A DNA stretch of 39,642 nucleotides, from NCBI GenBank assembly GCA_947589395.1, contig CANQAA010000004.1:1-39642 (forward strand). Direction: 5' to 3'. The notes under the pieces were generated by a model. The model ran no database searches. It worked only from the letters and a program-made list of their open reading frames with translations, and was not told the origin of the DNA. The stretch's first letter is position 1; the number at the start of each line of letters is the position of its first letter. A program made the translations under genes and the position numbers. The stretch is from an uncultured Clostridia bacterium (GTDB lineage: Bacteria; Bacillota; Clostridia; Christensenellales; CAG-917). Below are positions 26,862 to 39,600 of this stretch, piece by piece.

Positions 26862-27229
26862 AAAAGCCTCATTTCCGCATAGCGGCGGTCATTTTGTTCT
26901 CATAATAAAGTTTAACAAATCATTTTTTCTTAAACAATTGCACTAAACTGCTATTGTGGGGACTAAACTGCGCACTTTTTTGCAACTCCTCTTGCTCCGC
27001 GCAATTTACGGGCGGGAAGAGAGCGGCAAAAATGTGCGCCGCAAAAAACTCGAAAAGTAAAAACGCTTCCCCGAAAAAACTTGCTTTTGCTTTGATAAAT
27101 CTTTGTCGCAAAACAGGCGGATCTTTGCCGTTTTTGCAACCTGTATGCGATTTTTTCATTCTGAAAGGGACAAAAAACAAATTTCGCCCTGCCGACGGCT
27201 TTTTGAACTATAATAGATCGGAGGTGAAT

Positions 27230-28138
27230 ATGACGCTGAAAAATTATCTCGAGAATTGGCTGAAAACTCAGCGCGGGCTAAAAGAGAGGACTCTATCTCG
27301 CTACGCGCAGATAATCAGGATCAACATATCCCCCGTCTTGGGAGAAAAACCGCTCGACGCCGTCACGCATGAGGACTTAAAGCGCTTTTCGGACGAGCTA
27401 CTAAAGACGCACTCGGACAACACCGTGCTGCAGATCGTGGGCGTTTTGAAGCGCGCGCTGAATTGCGCCGTGCCCGATATCATACCCGCAAATCCCGCGA
27501 CCGGGCTTTCGCTCAAGCACAGGCAACGCAAGGTCGAGCCCTTCACGGAGCGCGAACAACAGAGGCTTGAGAGATACATCTTGAAATGCAAAAATCCGTA
27601 TTATTACGGCATTCTCATCGCCCTTTATACGGGTGTGAGGATAGGCGAGCTCGTCGCGCTCACCTGGCAGGACGTGGATCTTTCCTCCCGCACGATAACG
27701 GTTTTGAAGACGGCGAGTCCCATTGGAGGCGCGCTCACTTGTCCGAAGACGGAAGCGGGCAAACGCACCGTCCCCTACCCCAAACAGCTTCAGCCTCTCA
27801 TGTTGAAGTTGAGATCGCTTGGCGGCGAGTACGTCGTGAGCACACGCAAGGGCAAATTTATGACGATAGGCGGCTATCAAAAGGCGTTTTCGAGACTGCT
27901 TGCCCGCCTTGACATAAAACATCGCGGTTTCCACAGCCTTCGCCACACCTACGCCACCCGCGCGCTCGAGGCGGGAGCGGACGTCAGGACCTTGAGCGAG
28001 ATGCTCGGCCACAGCAGTCCCACCGTGACCATCGCCCGCTATTGCCACAGCACGGACAAGCAAAAGCTCAAGATATGCGAAAAGATAGGCGAAAATCTCA
28101 AAAAATATAAGTTGAACGAGCAAGACCCGACAAAATAA
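27230..28138 (+). CDS. Tyrosine-type site-specific recombinase / integrase
   Basis: SAM-like N-terminal core-binding domain, TGVRIGELVALTWQDV, HSLRHTYATRALEAGADVRTLSEMLGHSSPTVTIARYCH; SD GGAGGTG before the ATG at 27230. Confidence 0.93.
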   Translation: MTLKNYLENWLKTQRGLKERTLSRYAQIIRINISPVLGEKPLDAVTHEDLKRFSDELLKTHSDNTVLQIVGVLKRALNCAVPDIIPANPATGLSLKHRQRKVEPFTEREQQRLERYILKCKNPYYYGILIALYTGVRIGELVALTWQDVDLSSRTITVLKTASPIGGALTCPKTEAGKRTVPYPKQLQPLMLKLRSLGGEYVVSTRKGKFMTIGGYQKAFSRLLARLDIKHRGFHSLRHTYATRALEAGADVRTLSEMLGHSSPTVTIARYCHSTDKQKLKICEKIGENLKKYKLNEQDPTK

Positions 28139-28240
28139 AAAAATCGTCAAATGAAGCGCCGCTCTTTGAAACGCATTATAAAGTCCTTTGCCGTTTGTCT
28201 TAATTTATTTATCTGTCGGACTTTTGGCATGAACTTTTTT

Positions 28241-28346
28241 GCAAGCGTTACTTAAGCGTTATCCCCGATAAGTCATGCGGGCGCTGCTCAAGCGTTGTAC
28301 CCAATAAGACATGCAAGCGTTGCACTCAAAAATTCCCATAAACAAA
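28241..28346. repeat. Degenerate 36-bp tandem repeat downstream of the integrase
   Basis: GCAAGCGTTACTTAAGCGTTATCCCCGATAAGTCAT (28241-28276), GCGGGCGCTGCTCAAGCGTTGTACCCAATAAGACAT (28277-28312), partial GCAAGCGTTGCACTCAAA (28313 onward); 27/36 matches between the first two. Confidence 0.75.
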
Positions 28347-28374
28347 AAACGGCAAGCCGTTTGGCTTGCCGTTT
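28347..28374. terminator. Rho-independent terminator
   Basis: AAACGGCAAGCC-GTTT-GGCTTGCCGTTT. Confidence 0.88.
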
Positions 28375-28389
28375 GACGGGATCTTGAAA

Positions 28390-31980
<3,591 letters not shown>

Positions 31981-31986
31981 TCATAT

Positions 31987-32015
31987 ATTATAGCTTTATA
32001 AAAATTTTAAGTCAA
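31987..32015 (-). promoter_or_regulatory. Promoter of PFOR
   Basis: TTGACT-N17-TATAAT on the minus strand. Confidence 0.7.
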
Positions 32016-32083
32016 TAATTATGCGAGCATTTTTTATTTCCGGTTTTTGGATTTTTAATATTTTCTCAATAAGAAAAATTGCG

Positions 32084-32111
32084 TTGTAATCGGGCGCGGA
32101 GGTGGTATAAT
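32084..32111 (+). promoter_or_regulatory. Promoter of ispE, leaderless architecture
   Basis: TTGTAA-N16-TATAAT with extended -10 (TGGTATAAT), then ATCCAT (6 nt) to the ATG at 32118. Confidence 0.65.
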
Positions 32112-32117
32112 ATCCAT

Positions 32118-32870
32118 ATGCTGTTCGTAGAGGAAAAAATACCCGCAAAAGTCAACTTGTCTCTCGCCGTGACCGGAAAGCGCGGCGGCATGCACACGCT
32201 TTGCATGATCGTGGCGGAGTGCGAAGATCTCTTCGACGAGGTCTATCTCTCCCCCGAAAAAGGGAGCGATTTCAAGTTGCGCTTTGCTCAAGGGGACTAT
32301 AAAGAGCTCGACGAGGGTCGGTTTGCAAACTTTCTCGCCCCAAAACTCAAGCTCGTCTCCGACACGCTCAACATAGGAGGAGAGCTTACGATACGAAAAA
32401 ATATCCCTCTCGGAGGAGGGCTGGGCGGCTCGTCGGCGGCGATCGCGGGGACTCTCAGACTTCTCGACAAACTCGGCTACGACCTTCCCTTCGACCCCGT
32501 GCGCTTGGGCGGCGACGTCCCCGCGATGATGAGGGGCGGACTTTTGAGAGTGGAGGGCGTGGGCGAGATCCTGACCCCCTTGAGCTATCCAAAAAAACTC
32601 GAGTTCGACGTCCAAATAGCCGAAGGCGGCGTGGACAGCGCGGCGTGTTACGCCCTCTACGACAAGATGGCGAGCATGGGCGAATTCTTCCCCTCCCCCA
32701 TTCCGATGACCGTCAAGGAGGCGCTGTCAAGTCTCAGAAACGACCTCACCCTTCCCGCGACGAGGCTGAACCCAAATGTAAAGACCTTGCTTGAAAGCAT
32801 GAAAAAGACAAACTCCCGCGTCATCATGTCCGGAAGCGGCAGCGCGGTCGTCGCGATACGCGAACGCTGA
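32118..32870 (+). CDS. ispE: 4-diphosphocytidyl-2-C-methyl-D-erythritol kinase (GHMP kinase), short form
   Basis: IPAKVNLSLAVTGKR, IPLGGGLGGSSAAIAG, LGGDVPAMMRGG, MSGSGSAVVAI. Confidence 0.82.
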   Translation: MLFVEEKIPAKVNLSLAVTGKRGGMHTLCMIVAECEDLFDEVYLSPEKGSDFKLRFAQGDYKELDEGRFANFLAPKLKLVSDTLNIGGELTIRKNIPLGGGLGGSSAAIAGTLRLLDKLGYDLPFDPVRLGGDVPAMMRGGLLRVEGVGEILTPLSYPKKLEFDVQIAEGGVDSAACYALYDKMASMGEFFPSPIPMTVKEALSSLRNDLTLPATRLNPNVKTLLESMKKTNSRVIMSGSGSAVVAIRER

Positions 32871-32908
32871 AACCTTCATAGGCAACGCGCTCAAACAAAT
32901 CGCGTCGG

Positions 32909-33080
32909 GCGTTGCGCCAAAAAGTATGATTTAATGCATATAACAACAAAAAACGAATGTTGCGCCAAAAGTTTAATTCATCGAATAAACAACAAAAAAA
33001 ACGGACGGCGCGCAAAAATATTTAATTCATCACATAAAAAAAGCGTTGCTCTAAAAGTATAATTCACCCGCATAGATAAC
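32909..33080. repeat. Degenerate tandem repeat, about 48-bp period, four units
   Basis: Units start at about 32909, 32956, 33004 and 33043; consensus GCGTTGCGCCAAAAGTATAATTCATC..ATAAACAACAAAAAACG. Confidence 0.75.
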
Positions 33081-33107
33081 AAAAACGGCAGTTTAACTGC
33101 CGTTTTT
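33081..33107. terminator. Bidirectional rho-independent terminator
   Basis: AAAAACGGCAGTT-T-AACTGCCGTTTTT. Confidence 0.9.
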
Positions 33108-33126
33108 GCACATTTAATCATCGTTT

Positions 33127-34611
33127 TCAGTCAAGCGGGCGCATTGTCGGGAACAGCAACACGTCTCTTATCGACGGGCTGTTTGTCAAAAACATGACCA
33201 TCCTGTCTATGCCGATGCCAAGTCCGCCCGTAGGGGGCATGCCGTACTCGAGCGCCGTGCAGAAGTCCTCGTCGTAAGGCTGGGCTTCCTCGTCGCCCTT
33301 TGCCTTGTTGAGCATCTGCTGTTCGAAGCGCTTGCGCTGATCGAGGGGGTCGTTGAGCTCGCTGAACGCGTTGCCGCCCTCGCTCGAGCAGATGAAAAAC
33401 TCAAAGCGCTCGGTGAGACGGGGATCGCTCGGCTTCTTTTTGGCGAGAGGACTGACTTCGACGGGATAGTCCGTGATGAACACGGGGCCCGTGAGTTTGC
33501 CCTCTACGAGGTTGTCGAACGCCTCGTAGAGCGCCCTGCCCCAGCTCGTATCTTCCTTCAGTTCCAGCCCCATCGCGTTCGCCTTTTTTATGAGAGATGA
33601 GAGCTCTTCCGTCTCAAAATCGAGACCTGTATACTTTTTTACGGCCTGTTGCATGGTCAATCTCTCCCACGGGGGAGTGAGGTCGACCTCAGTGCCCTGA
33701 TAGACGAACTTGAGCGAGCCGTTGACCTTCATAGCCGCCGCCGTGAACAGCTCCTCCGTCACGTCCATCATCGTATGATAGTCCGCGTACGCCTGATAGA
33801 GCTCTATCGTCGTAAACTCGGGATTGTGGCGGGGGTCCATGCCCTCGTTGCGGAACTGCCTGCCTATCTCGTACACCTTTTCAAAGCCGCCCACGATGAG
33901 TCTCTTGAGGTGCAGCTCGGTCGCGATGCGCATGTACATGTCAATGTCGAGCGTGTTGTGGTGGGTGACAAAGGGTCTTGCGTTCGCGCCGCCCGCGAGA
34001 GTGTTGAGAATGGGAGTTTCGACCTCGATGAAGCCCTTTTTGTCGAGCACTTCCCTTATCGTCGAGATGATGGCGCTGCGCTTCAAAAACACCTCTTTGA
34101 CTTCGGGATTTGCGATGAGATCGACGTAGCGCTGACGATAGCGAAGCTCCGTGTCCTTGAGCCCGTGAAACTTTTCGGGAAGGGGCAACAGGGACTTTGC
34201 AAGCAGCGTGACTTTTGTCGCGTGAACGGAGATCTCCTCCGTCTTGGTCTTGAACACCCTGCCCGTCACGCCGATTATGTCGCCGACGTCCGTCTTTTTG
34301 AAGTCCTGATACTCCTCGACGCCAAGATCGTCGCGGCAAAAGTAAATTTGCAACTTGCCGTCGCAATCGAGTATGTGTCCAAAGCTCGCCTTTCCCATGA
34401 CGCGCTTTGAAACGAGCCTGCCCGCGACAGAGACCTCCGCGCCCTCAAGCGCGGCGAAGTTTTTTTGCACCTCGCCCGCCGTGACCGTGCGCTCAAAAGA
34501 CGTCCTCTCAAACGGATCTTGCCCGCGCGAAACAAGTTCGTTCAACTTTTCTATTCTGACCTTGCGCACCTCGTTGCTGTCAACTTCGGGCGCGCTCACA
34601 ACGTTATCCAT
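33127..34611 (-). CDS. lysS: Lysyl-tRNA synthetase (class II)
   Basis: [60 protein letters not shown]. Confidence 0.97.
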   Translation of the reverse strand: MDNVVSAPEVDSNEVRKVRIEKLNELVSRGQDPFERTSFERTVTAGEVQKNFAALEGAEVSVAGRLVSKRVMGKASFGHILDCDGKLQIYFCRDDLGVEEYQDFKKTDVGDIIGVTGRVFKTKTEEISVHATKVTLLAKSLLPLPEKFHGLKDTELRYRQRYVDLIANPEVKEVFLKRSAIISTIREVLDKKGFIEVETPILNTLAGGANARPFVTHHNTLDIDMYMRIATELHLKRLIVGGFEKVYEIGRQFRNEGMDPRHNPEFTTIELYQAYADYHTMMDVTEELFTAAAMKVNGSLKFVYQGTEVDLTPPWERLTMQQAVKKYTGLDFETEELSSLIKKANAMGLELKEDTSWGRALYEAFDNLVEGKLTGPVFITDYPVEVSPLAKKKPSDPRLTERFEFFICSSEGGNAFSELNDPLDQRKRFEQQMLNKAKGDEEAQPYDEDFCTALEYGMPPTGGLGIGIDRMVMFLTNSPSIRDVLLFPTMRPLD

Positions 34612-34613
34612 AA

Positions 34614-35090
34614 TTATTTGATTGATACGACTCTATAGTCCTCTTCTCCGTGAGGAGTGACGACCTTCGCCGTCTCGCCGCTCTTTTTGCCGATCAACGC
34701 CTTGCCGAGCGGGGACTCGTTTGAGATCTTTCCCTTGCTGTAGTCCGCTTCCGTCTCGCCGACGATCTGAATTTGCATGACCGCTTCCTCGTCTTCGTCA
34801 AGCTCGCCGAGATATTCCACCGTGACCACGTTTCCGATGGAGATCTTGTGCGTGCCGCTCTTTTCGATAATTACGGCGTTTTTGATGCGCTCTTCAAGAT
34901 CCTTGATCTCTTGCGCGACCTGGCTCTCTTCCTGCTTTGCCGCGTCGTACTCGGCGTTCTCGCTCAAGTCGCCGAGCTCTCTTGCGTGTTGCAACTTCTT
35001 TGCGACGTCGCCTCTCAAATAGACGATGAGATAGTCAAGCCTTTGCTTTAACTCCTCAAGACCTTCCTGAGTCAAATAAACCTCTTTCAT
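34614..35090 (-). CDS. greA: Transcription elongation factor GreA
   Basis: [50 protein letters not shown]. Confidence 0.97.
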   Translation of the reverse strand: MKEVYLTQEGLEELKQRLDYLIVYLRGDVAKKLQHARELGDLSENAEYDAAKQEESQVAQEIKDLEERIKNAVIIEKSGTHKISIGNVVTVEYLGELDEDEEAVMQIQIVGETEADYSKGKISNESPLGKALIGKKSGETAKVVTPHGEEDYRVVSIK

Positions 35091-35117
35091 ATTTACTCCT
35101 TTGCCAAAGGCAATATA

Positions 35118-36371
35118 TTATTCTTCATCTTTTCGGACGACATCCGCGTAGGGTGCGATCTCGTCCTCTTCGGGCATGAAATACGCCTCGTCCTCGACGG
35201 CGTTCTGCTCTTTAGCCGTCTCTTCGACCTCTTCCTCTTTGGCGGGCTCGCTTGACGGCTCTTCGACGGGCTCTTCTGCACGCTCTTCATAGAACTCGTT
35301 TGAGGGCTCGTCTGCGTTTTCATACTCTTCTACGGGCGCGTTTTCAAGCTCGTCTGCAGGCTCGTTTTCAAACTCGTCTGCGTTTTCAAGCTCGATACCT
35401 GCTTGCTCTTCTTGCTCGAGGACTTCCGTCCCTTCCGCCTCTTCTACCGCTTCCACGCCTTCTTCCCGAGCGGGTTTTTCCTCGATTGGTTCTTCCTCTA
35501 TAGGTTCTTCCTCGACCGACTTTTCCTCAACGACGGCTTCATGTTCCTCGCGCGCTTCGGGCGCTTCCGTTGTTTCTGGAGCGGGCTCGTCTTTGGGTTC
35601 TTCCGTCGCTTCTTCGACTCCCTCTGTCGCTTCCTCTTCGCGTTCCTCGTGGGCGGAATCTTCTATCGCTTCTTTTTCGGTCTCTTTTGAAATCGGCGCT
35701 TCCTCGACCTCTTCGGGGAGGGCGACGATCTCATGCTCCGCCTCTTCGGCGTCAAGTTTTTCGTCCTCCAATTTGTCCGCTTCGAGCTCCTTTTCCATTG
35801 CGGCTTTCTTGCGCGCCGCGAGCCTTTCGGCGACGATCGCCTCTATTTCCTCTTGCTCCGCCTTATACTTGGGAGTGAGCTCCATTATCCTGAACTCGAT
35901 GGTGTTGAACCTGAAGCCGAACTCCTTGTTGAACAAGTCCTCTATGAGAGTTCTCAGATACGTTTCGACCTCGACGACGTCCTTGTCGACGACGCGCACG
36001 TTGACGCGAAGCCTCACGCTGTAGTCGTCGGCGGAAACCGCGACCTTCTTGCACTTGACCCCCTCCACGTCGTGGCAGACGTCCTTGACGAGCTTGGTTA
36101 TGACCTTGACGGAGACGCGCAAAAGCGAGCCGCGATCCACATGCACCGTGACGTCCTTGATCACGTCGGTGTTGACAAAGAGCAAGACCAGCGTGATGAC
36201 GTCGAGAATGACGTACAAAACGGAAAGCGTGATGAACAACCCCTTGACGAGATGGCTGTCAAAATCCTTTTGGTCTATGCCGCCGAACACCGTCACAAGC
36301 AAGATCATGATGAGAATCAGCGCGACGACGATACCTGCGAGCGCAAAGACCTTCGCGAGATTTTTTTTCAT
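35118..36371 (-). CDS. Asp23/AmaP-like membrane protein with a long Glu-rich tail
   Basis: Two N-terminal TM segments, Asp23-like region (VHVDRGSLLRVSVKVITKLVKDVCHDVEGVKCKKVAVSADDYSVRLRVNVRVVDKDVVEV), then about 200 aa of acidic low complexity; start MKKNLAKV with SD GGAGG. Confidence 0.75.
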   Translation of the reverse strand: MKKNLAKVFALAGIVVALILIMILLVTVFGGIDQKDFDSHLVKGLFITLSVLYVILDVITLVLLFVNTDVIKDVTVHVDRGSLLRVSVKVITKLVKDVCHDVEGVKCKKVAVSADDYSVRLRVNVRVVDKDVVEVETYLRTLIEDLFNKEFGFRFNTIEFRIMELTPKYKAEQEEIEAIVAERLAARKKAAMEKELEADKLEDEKLDAEEAEHEIVALPEEVEEAPISKETEKEAIEDSAHEEREEEATEGVEEATEEPKDEPAPETTEAPEAREEHEAVVEEKSVEEEPIEEEPIEEKPAREEGVEAVEEAEGTEVLEQEEQAGIELENADEFENEPADELENAPVEEYENADEPSNEFYEERAEEPVEEPSSEPAKEEEVEETAKEQNAVEDEAYFMPEEDEIAPYADVVRKDEE

Positions 36372-36405
36372 TGCTGCCTCCAAGCATTAAAATTTGCCTT
36401 AATAT

Positions 36406-36432
36406 ATTATAACAAATAAAGTTTTTAGTCAA
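36406..36432 (-). promoter_or_regulatory. Promoter of the 35118..36371/greA/lysS operon
   Basis: TTGACT and extended -10 TGTTATAAT on the minus strand (15-nt spacer to TATAAT, 17 nt to the overlapping TAATAT). Confidence 0.5.
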
Positions 36433-36606
36433 CCTTATAACCGAAAAAGCGCAAAATATGTTGCGGCATATACATTGCGCTCAACAAGGCTCTTTGAAAT
36501 CGAAACAAAAAAAAGACTGAAAGCCAAAAACCCTATCGCGATAACACGCGTTTTTCGGCAAAAACTCGAAATTTGCGACTTGCATTTGAAATTTCGACAA
36601 ACTTCG

Positions 36607-37059
36607 TCATCTTTTGCGCTTTTTTTCGAAAAATTCCGAGAGGAGGAGGGCGCATTCCTCTTTCATATATCCCCCGCTCACTTTCACGTCGTGATTGAAA
36701 AGTCCCGCCTCAAAGAGGTTCACTTTGCTTCCCGCCGCGCCCGCTTTTTGATCGTACGCGCCAAAGTAGAGGCTGTCTATTCGGGAGTTGATCATCGCCC
36801 CCGCGCACATCGCACACGGCTCGAGAGTGCAATATAGCTCGCACCCTTCAAGCCACCAATTTCCGACCGCCTTCGTCGCGCCCTCTATCGCCACTATCTC
36901 CGCATGTCTTGTCGCGCAGCCTTCTCTCTCCTTTTGATTTTCGCCGACGGAGATGACTTTGCCGTCCTTGACGATGACTGCGCCGACGGGCACTTCGTCG
37001 CGCTTCGCGCACTCTTTTGCGAGCTCGATCGCTCTTTTCATAAACTCTTCTTGAAACAT
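36607..37059 (-). CDS. tadA: tRNA-specific adenosine deaminase
   Basis: RHAEIVAIEGA, LYCTLEPCAMCAGAMINSRI, GAYDQKAGAAGS. Confidence 0.93.
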   Translation of the reverse strand: MFQEEFMKRAIELAKECAKRDEVPVGAVIVKDGKVISVGENQKEREGCATRHAEIVAIEGATKAVGNWWLEGCELYCTLEPCAMCAGAMINSRIDSLYFGAYDQKAGAAGSKVNLFEAGLFNHDVKVSGGYMKEECALLLSEFFEKKRKR

Positions 37060-37107
37060 ATTCCGCTCTTTATATGCCGTTTTTGATGATATAAACTCCT
37101 TGTTTTG

Positions 37108-37566
37108 TCACTTGTGATATTTTGCTCCCGCGTTTATCGAAAACGCCCGATAGATTTGCTCAAGCAACATCACCCTGAAAAGTTGATGGGGAAATGTCGC
37201 CTTTGAAAAGGACAAAACTTTGTCCGCGTCTCTCCTCACGCTCTCGTCAAGCCCGTTGCTTCCGCCGATCAAAAACGAGATCTCGCTCTCGCCACGCGTT
37301 GCGCGCTCCTTGAAAAACGTTGCAAATTGCTCGCTGCTCATCTGCTCGCCGCGCATATCGAGGGCGATCGTGTAGCCCTTTGCCGCGCGCTTTAGCTCCT
37401 CGCTTTCTATCTCCACTTGCTCGGCGACAGTCTTTGAAGGCGGAGCTTCGCCAAGCTCGACGACTTTGACGTCCGCAAAGCGGGTGAGGCGCTTGAGATA
37501 TTCCTTGCAAGCGGCAACGAGGTAGTCCTCTTTGAGCTTTCCTATCGCGATCACGTTCACTTTCAT
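37108..37566 (-). CDS. rlmH: 23S rRNA (pseudouridine1915-N3)-methyltransferase RlmH
   Basis: MKVNVIAIGKLKEDYLVAACKEYLKRL, ISFLIGGSNGLDESV, LEQIYRAFSINAGAKYHK; ATGA overlap with the upstream gene. Confidence 0.95.
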   Translation of the reverse strand: MKVNVIAIGKLKEDYLVAACKEYLKRLTRFADVKVVELGEAPPSKTVAEQVEIESEELKRAAKGYTIALDMRGEQMSSEQFATFFKERATRGESEISFLIGGSNGLDESVRRDADKVLSFSKATFPHQLFRVMLLEQIYRAFSINAGAKYHK

Positions 37567-38516
37567 CGCGTGAGCCCCCAAATCAAGCTGAACACCGTAG
37601 CTCCAACTCCCACCGCGACTGTCGCGATGAAGGGCGCGTCCTTATACAGCGGTCTTTTGTCCTTTGGCGAGTCGAACGCGGGACCCGAAACGTTGCCGTC
37701 CTTCAGAGCCTGTTTTCTTAGCGCGATCATGATGAGCGCGACAAGCGCCGCCGCCGCGACGAAAGCCAACGCCGAGACTATCCTTCCCGTCGAAGTGCCG
37801 TCAAGCCAGTCCGCCGCTACGTTCATAAAGGATAGCGGGCCGCCGTTTTGCGCGACGTATTCGGACACGCACGAGTACGCGTTGTTCAAAAAGTGGATGA
37901 ATATGCCGGGAAACACGCTGCCCGTATAATACATCGCGAGCGCCATCACCAACCCGTCCGTGAACGTGTAGCCCGTCTGCACTATGTTTTGATGCATCAA
38001 AGAAAAGAGAAGCGCCGACACGAAGCAGAACTTGTAGCCGAGCTCCCTGTAGCCCGCGTATATCAAGCCCCTGTGAGCTATCTCCTCGAATATGCTCGGA
38101 AGAAGCGCGACGAGCGCCAATTGCTTAAACAGAACTGCGATCGAGGAATAGTCCGTAGGCGACGAGACGTGCGTGAAGCCCAAGATCACGAGCATGAGTT
38201 GCCAGACGTACGACACGCCGCTGCCGACGATTATCATGCACACGGCAAGCGGCAAAATGAGTAGCGCGGACTTTGGCCTCACTCTTTTCACGCCGAAGTC
38301 TAAGGCGAGCTTCCTCACCCCTCCCCTGTTTGTCAGCGCGTAAAGCGAGATGGGCAAGAGCCCGAATATGACGATCTGCACGATACAGGAGAAAAACGCG
38401 TCCGCGTCGGCAATATTAAGCGCCGAGTACACGTCGAGCGCGCTTGCGATCCTGAGCAGCAGCGTCATCATGACCACCGCAAAATAGATGTAGCCAACTT
38501 TATATCGTTTTGTCAT
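37563..38516 (-). CDS. CPBP family intramembrane metalloprotease
   Basis: EEIAHRGLIYAG...SLMHQN...HFLNNAYS motifs. Confidence 0.88.
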   Translation of the reverse strand: MTKRYKVGYIYFAVVMMTLLLRIASALDVYSALNIADADAFFSCIVQIVIFGLLPISLYALTNRGGVRKLALDFGVKRVRPKSALLILPLAVCMIIVGSGVSYVWQLMLVILGFTHVSSPTDYSSIAVLFKQLALVALLPSIFEEIAHRGLIYAGYRELGYKFCFVSALLFSLMHQNIVQTGYTFTDGLVMALAMYYTGSVFPGIFIHFLNNAYSCVSEYVAQNGGPLSFMNVAADWLDGTSTGRIVSALAFVAAAALVALIMIALRKQALKDGNVSGPAFDSPKDKRPLYKDAPFIATVAVGVGATVFSLIWGLTR

Positions 38517-38517
38517 A

Positions 38518-39600
38518 TCAGATCATATTGACGATGAAGGCGTAAAGCCAATATACGACGAGCAGTCCGAGCGAGAGATACACGCCCCACATGGGCTGAG
38601 ACTTGCCGATATACTCCACTCCGCTCACGTTGAACAGTTCCCCGAACGTGCGACGAAGCCCCTTGAGGGTGAAAAGCGAACCGAAAAAGGCGAAAAACTC
38701 CTTTGCAGGGTTGGGCTTTTGAATGTACGAATCCTCCGTCAGCCTTATCGAAAACTCGTCGTAGTCTATGCCGCCGCTCACCACTCTAAGTCCTTTTCCG
38801 CGCATTTTGTAGAGAACAAAAAAGCATAGGATCAACAAAAATAAGCCTATGACCACGCTCGCCGCTCCCGTCAGCCAATTGAAGTAGCCGAGCTTCATAA
38901 TGAGAGCGTCCACTTGAGGCAGATACGCCGTGAGGGTGACGCTGATGAAGTTGTTGAAAAAATGCACGACGACCGCCGCCCATATCGACCCCGTCAGATA
39001 CAGCGTGATCGCAAGCACGACCCCGAGCCCGAATTGATGCACCGTCTGCAAGGGATTGCCGTGCATAAGACTGAAAAAGAGCGCGGACATGAATATCCCA
39101 AACGCCGCCCCTCTCGTTGAAAGGCCGCTCAAGGTCATGCCTCTTAGCAGCAACTCCTCGCCGAGCGCGGGCAGAAGCCCCAAGAGGAAGAGCGCCAAAA
39201 AGTAGCTTCCGACGTTTCCGAACGCGGGCATGCTCGCGCTCGCGCCGTGATAGCCGATGATCCCCAAAAAGCTGCTCCAAAGGTTTGCAAAGGGCAAAAA
39301 CGTCATGATCGCGGCGACGCTTATCACAGGCAAAAGTAGCACCTGCTTTGGGTTTTTCGGAGCGTTCACGCGCGCAATGTATCTCAGATCAAGCCTTCTT
39401 GCCTTTGAATAGACGAGCACGACGGCGACGAAGCCAACCTGCATGAGGGGATAGCCTATCCAGCTATAGAGCGACATTCCGTCAAAATAGGTCGCAGATA
39501 GCGAGCGAATGAGGGACAAAAAAAGCGCGAGCACGCTGCTTGCGCACACTCCCAAAAGCAATATAGACGAGCTCTCGCCCGCGCCAAGCGTCCTTCTCAT
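38518..39600 (-). CDS. CPBP family intramembrane metalloprotease (paralogue)
   Basis: EELLLRGMTLSGL...SLMHGNPLQ...HFFNNFISV motifs. Confidence 0.9.
   Translation of the reverse strand: MRRTLGAGESSSILLLGVCASSVLALFLSLIRSLSATYFDGMSLYSWIGYPLMQVGFVAVVLVYSKARRLDLRYIARVNAPKNPKQVLLLPVISVAAIMTFLPFANLWSSFLGIIGYHGASASMPAFGNVGSYFLALFLLGLLPALGEELLLRGMTLSGLSTRGAAFGIFMSALFFSLMHGNPLQTVHQFGLGVVLAITLYLTGSIWAAVVVHFFNNFISVTLTAYLPQVDALIMKLGYFNWLTGAASVVIGLFLLILCFFVLYKMRGKGLRVVSGGIDYDEFSIRLTEDSYIQKPNPAKEFFAFFGSLFTLKGLRRTFGELFNVSGVEYIGKSQPMWGVYLSLGLLVVYWLYAFIVNMI

Noticed and set aside
27209-27214. TATAAT before the integrase as a leaderless promoter
   Set aside because: It is 15 nt from the ATG, a clear SD GGAGGTG is present, and no convincing -35 lies at 16-18 nt.
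26954-27229. N-terminal extension of the integrase ORF
   Set aside because: Low-complexity, Cys/Lys-rich translation without domain character; the SD and homology start are at 27230.
27230-28138. Integrase as part of a prophage or integrative element
   Set aside because: No phage, relaxase, excisionase or transfer genes nearby; neighbours are metabolic genes, and no tRNA or clear att duplication was seen.
32909-33107. Repeat array plus terminator as a second type III antitoxin
   Set aside because: No toxin-like ORF follows the terminator on the plus strand; the next gene is convergent lysS.
35252-35878. Plus-strand Arg/Leu/Phe-rich ORFs (35252..35503, 35403..35690, 35570..35878)
   Set aside because: They are antisense readings of the Glu-rich tail coding sequence and have no domain features.
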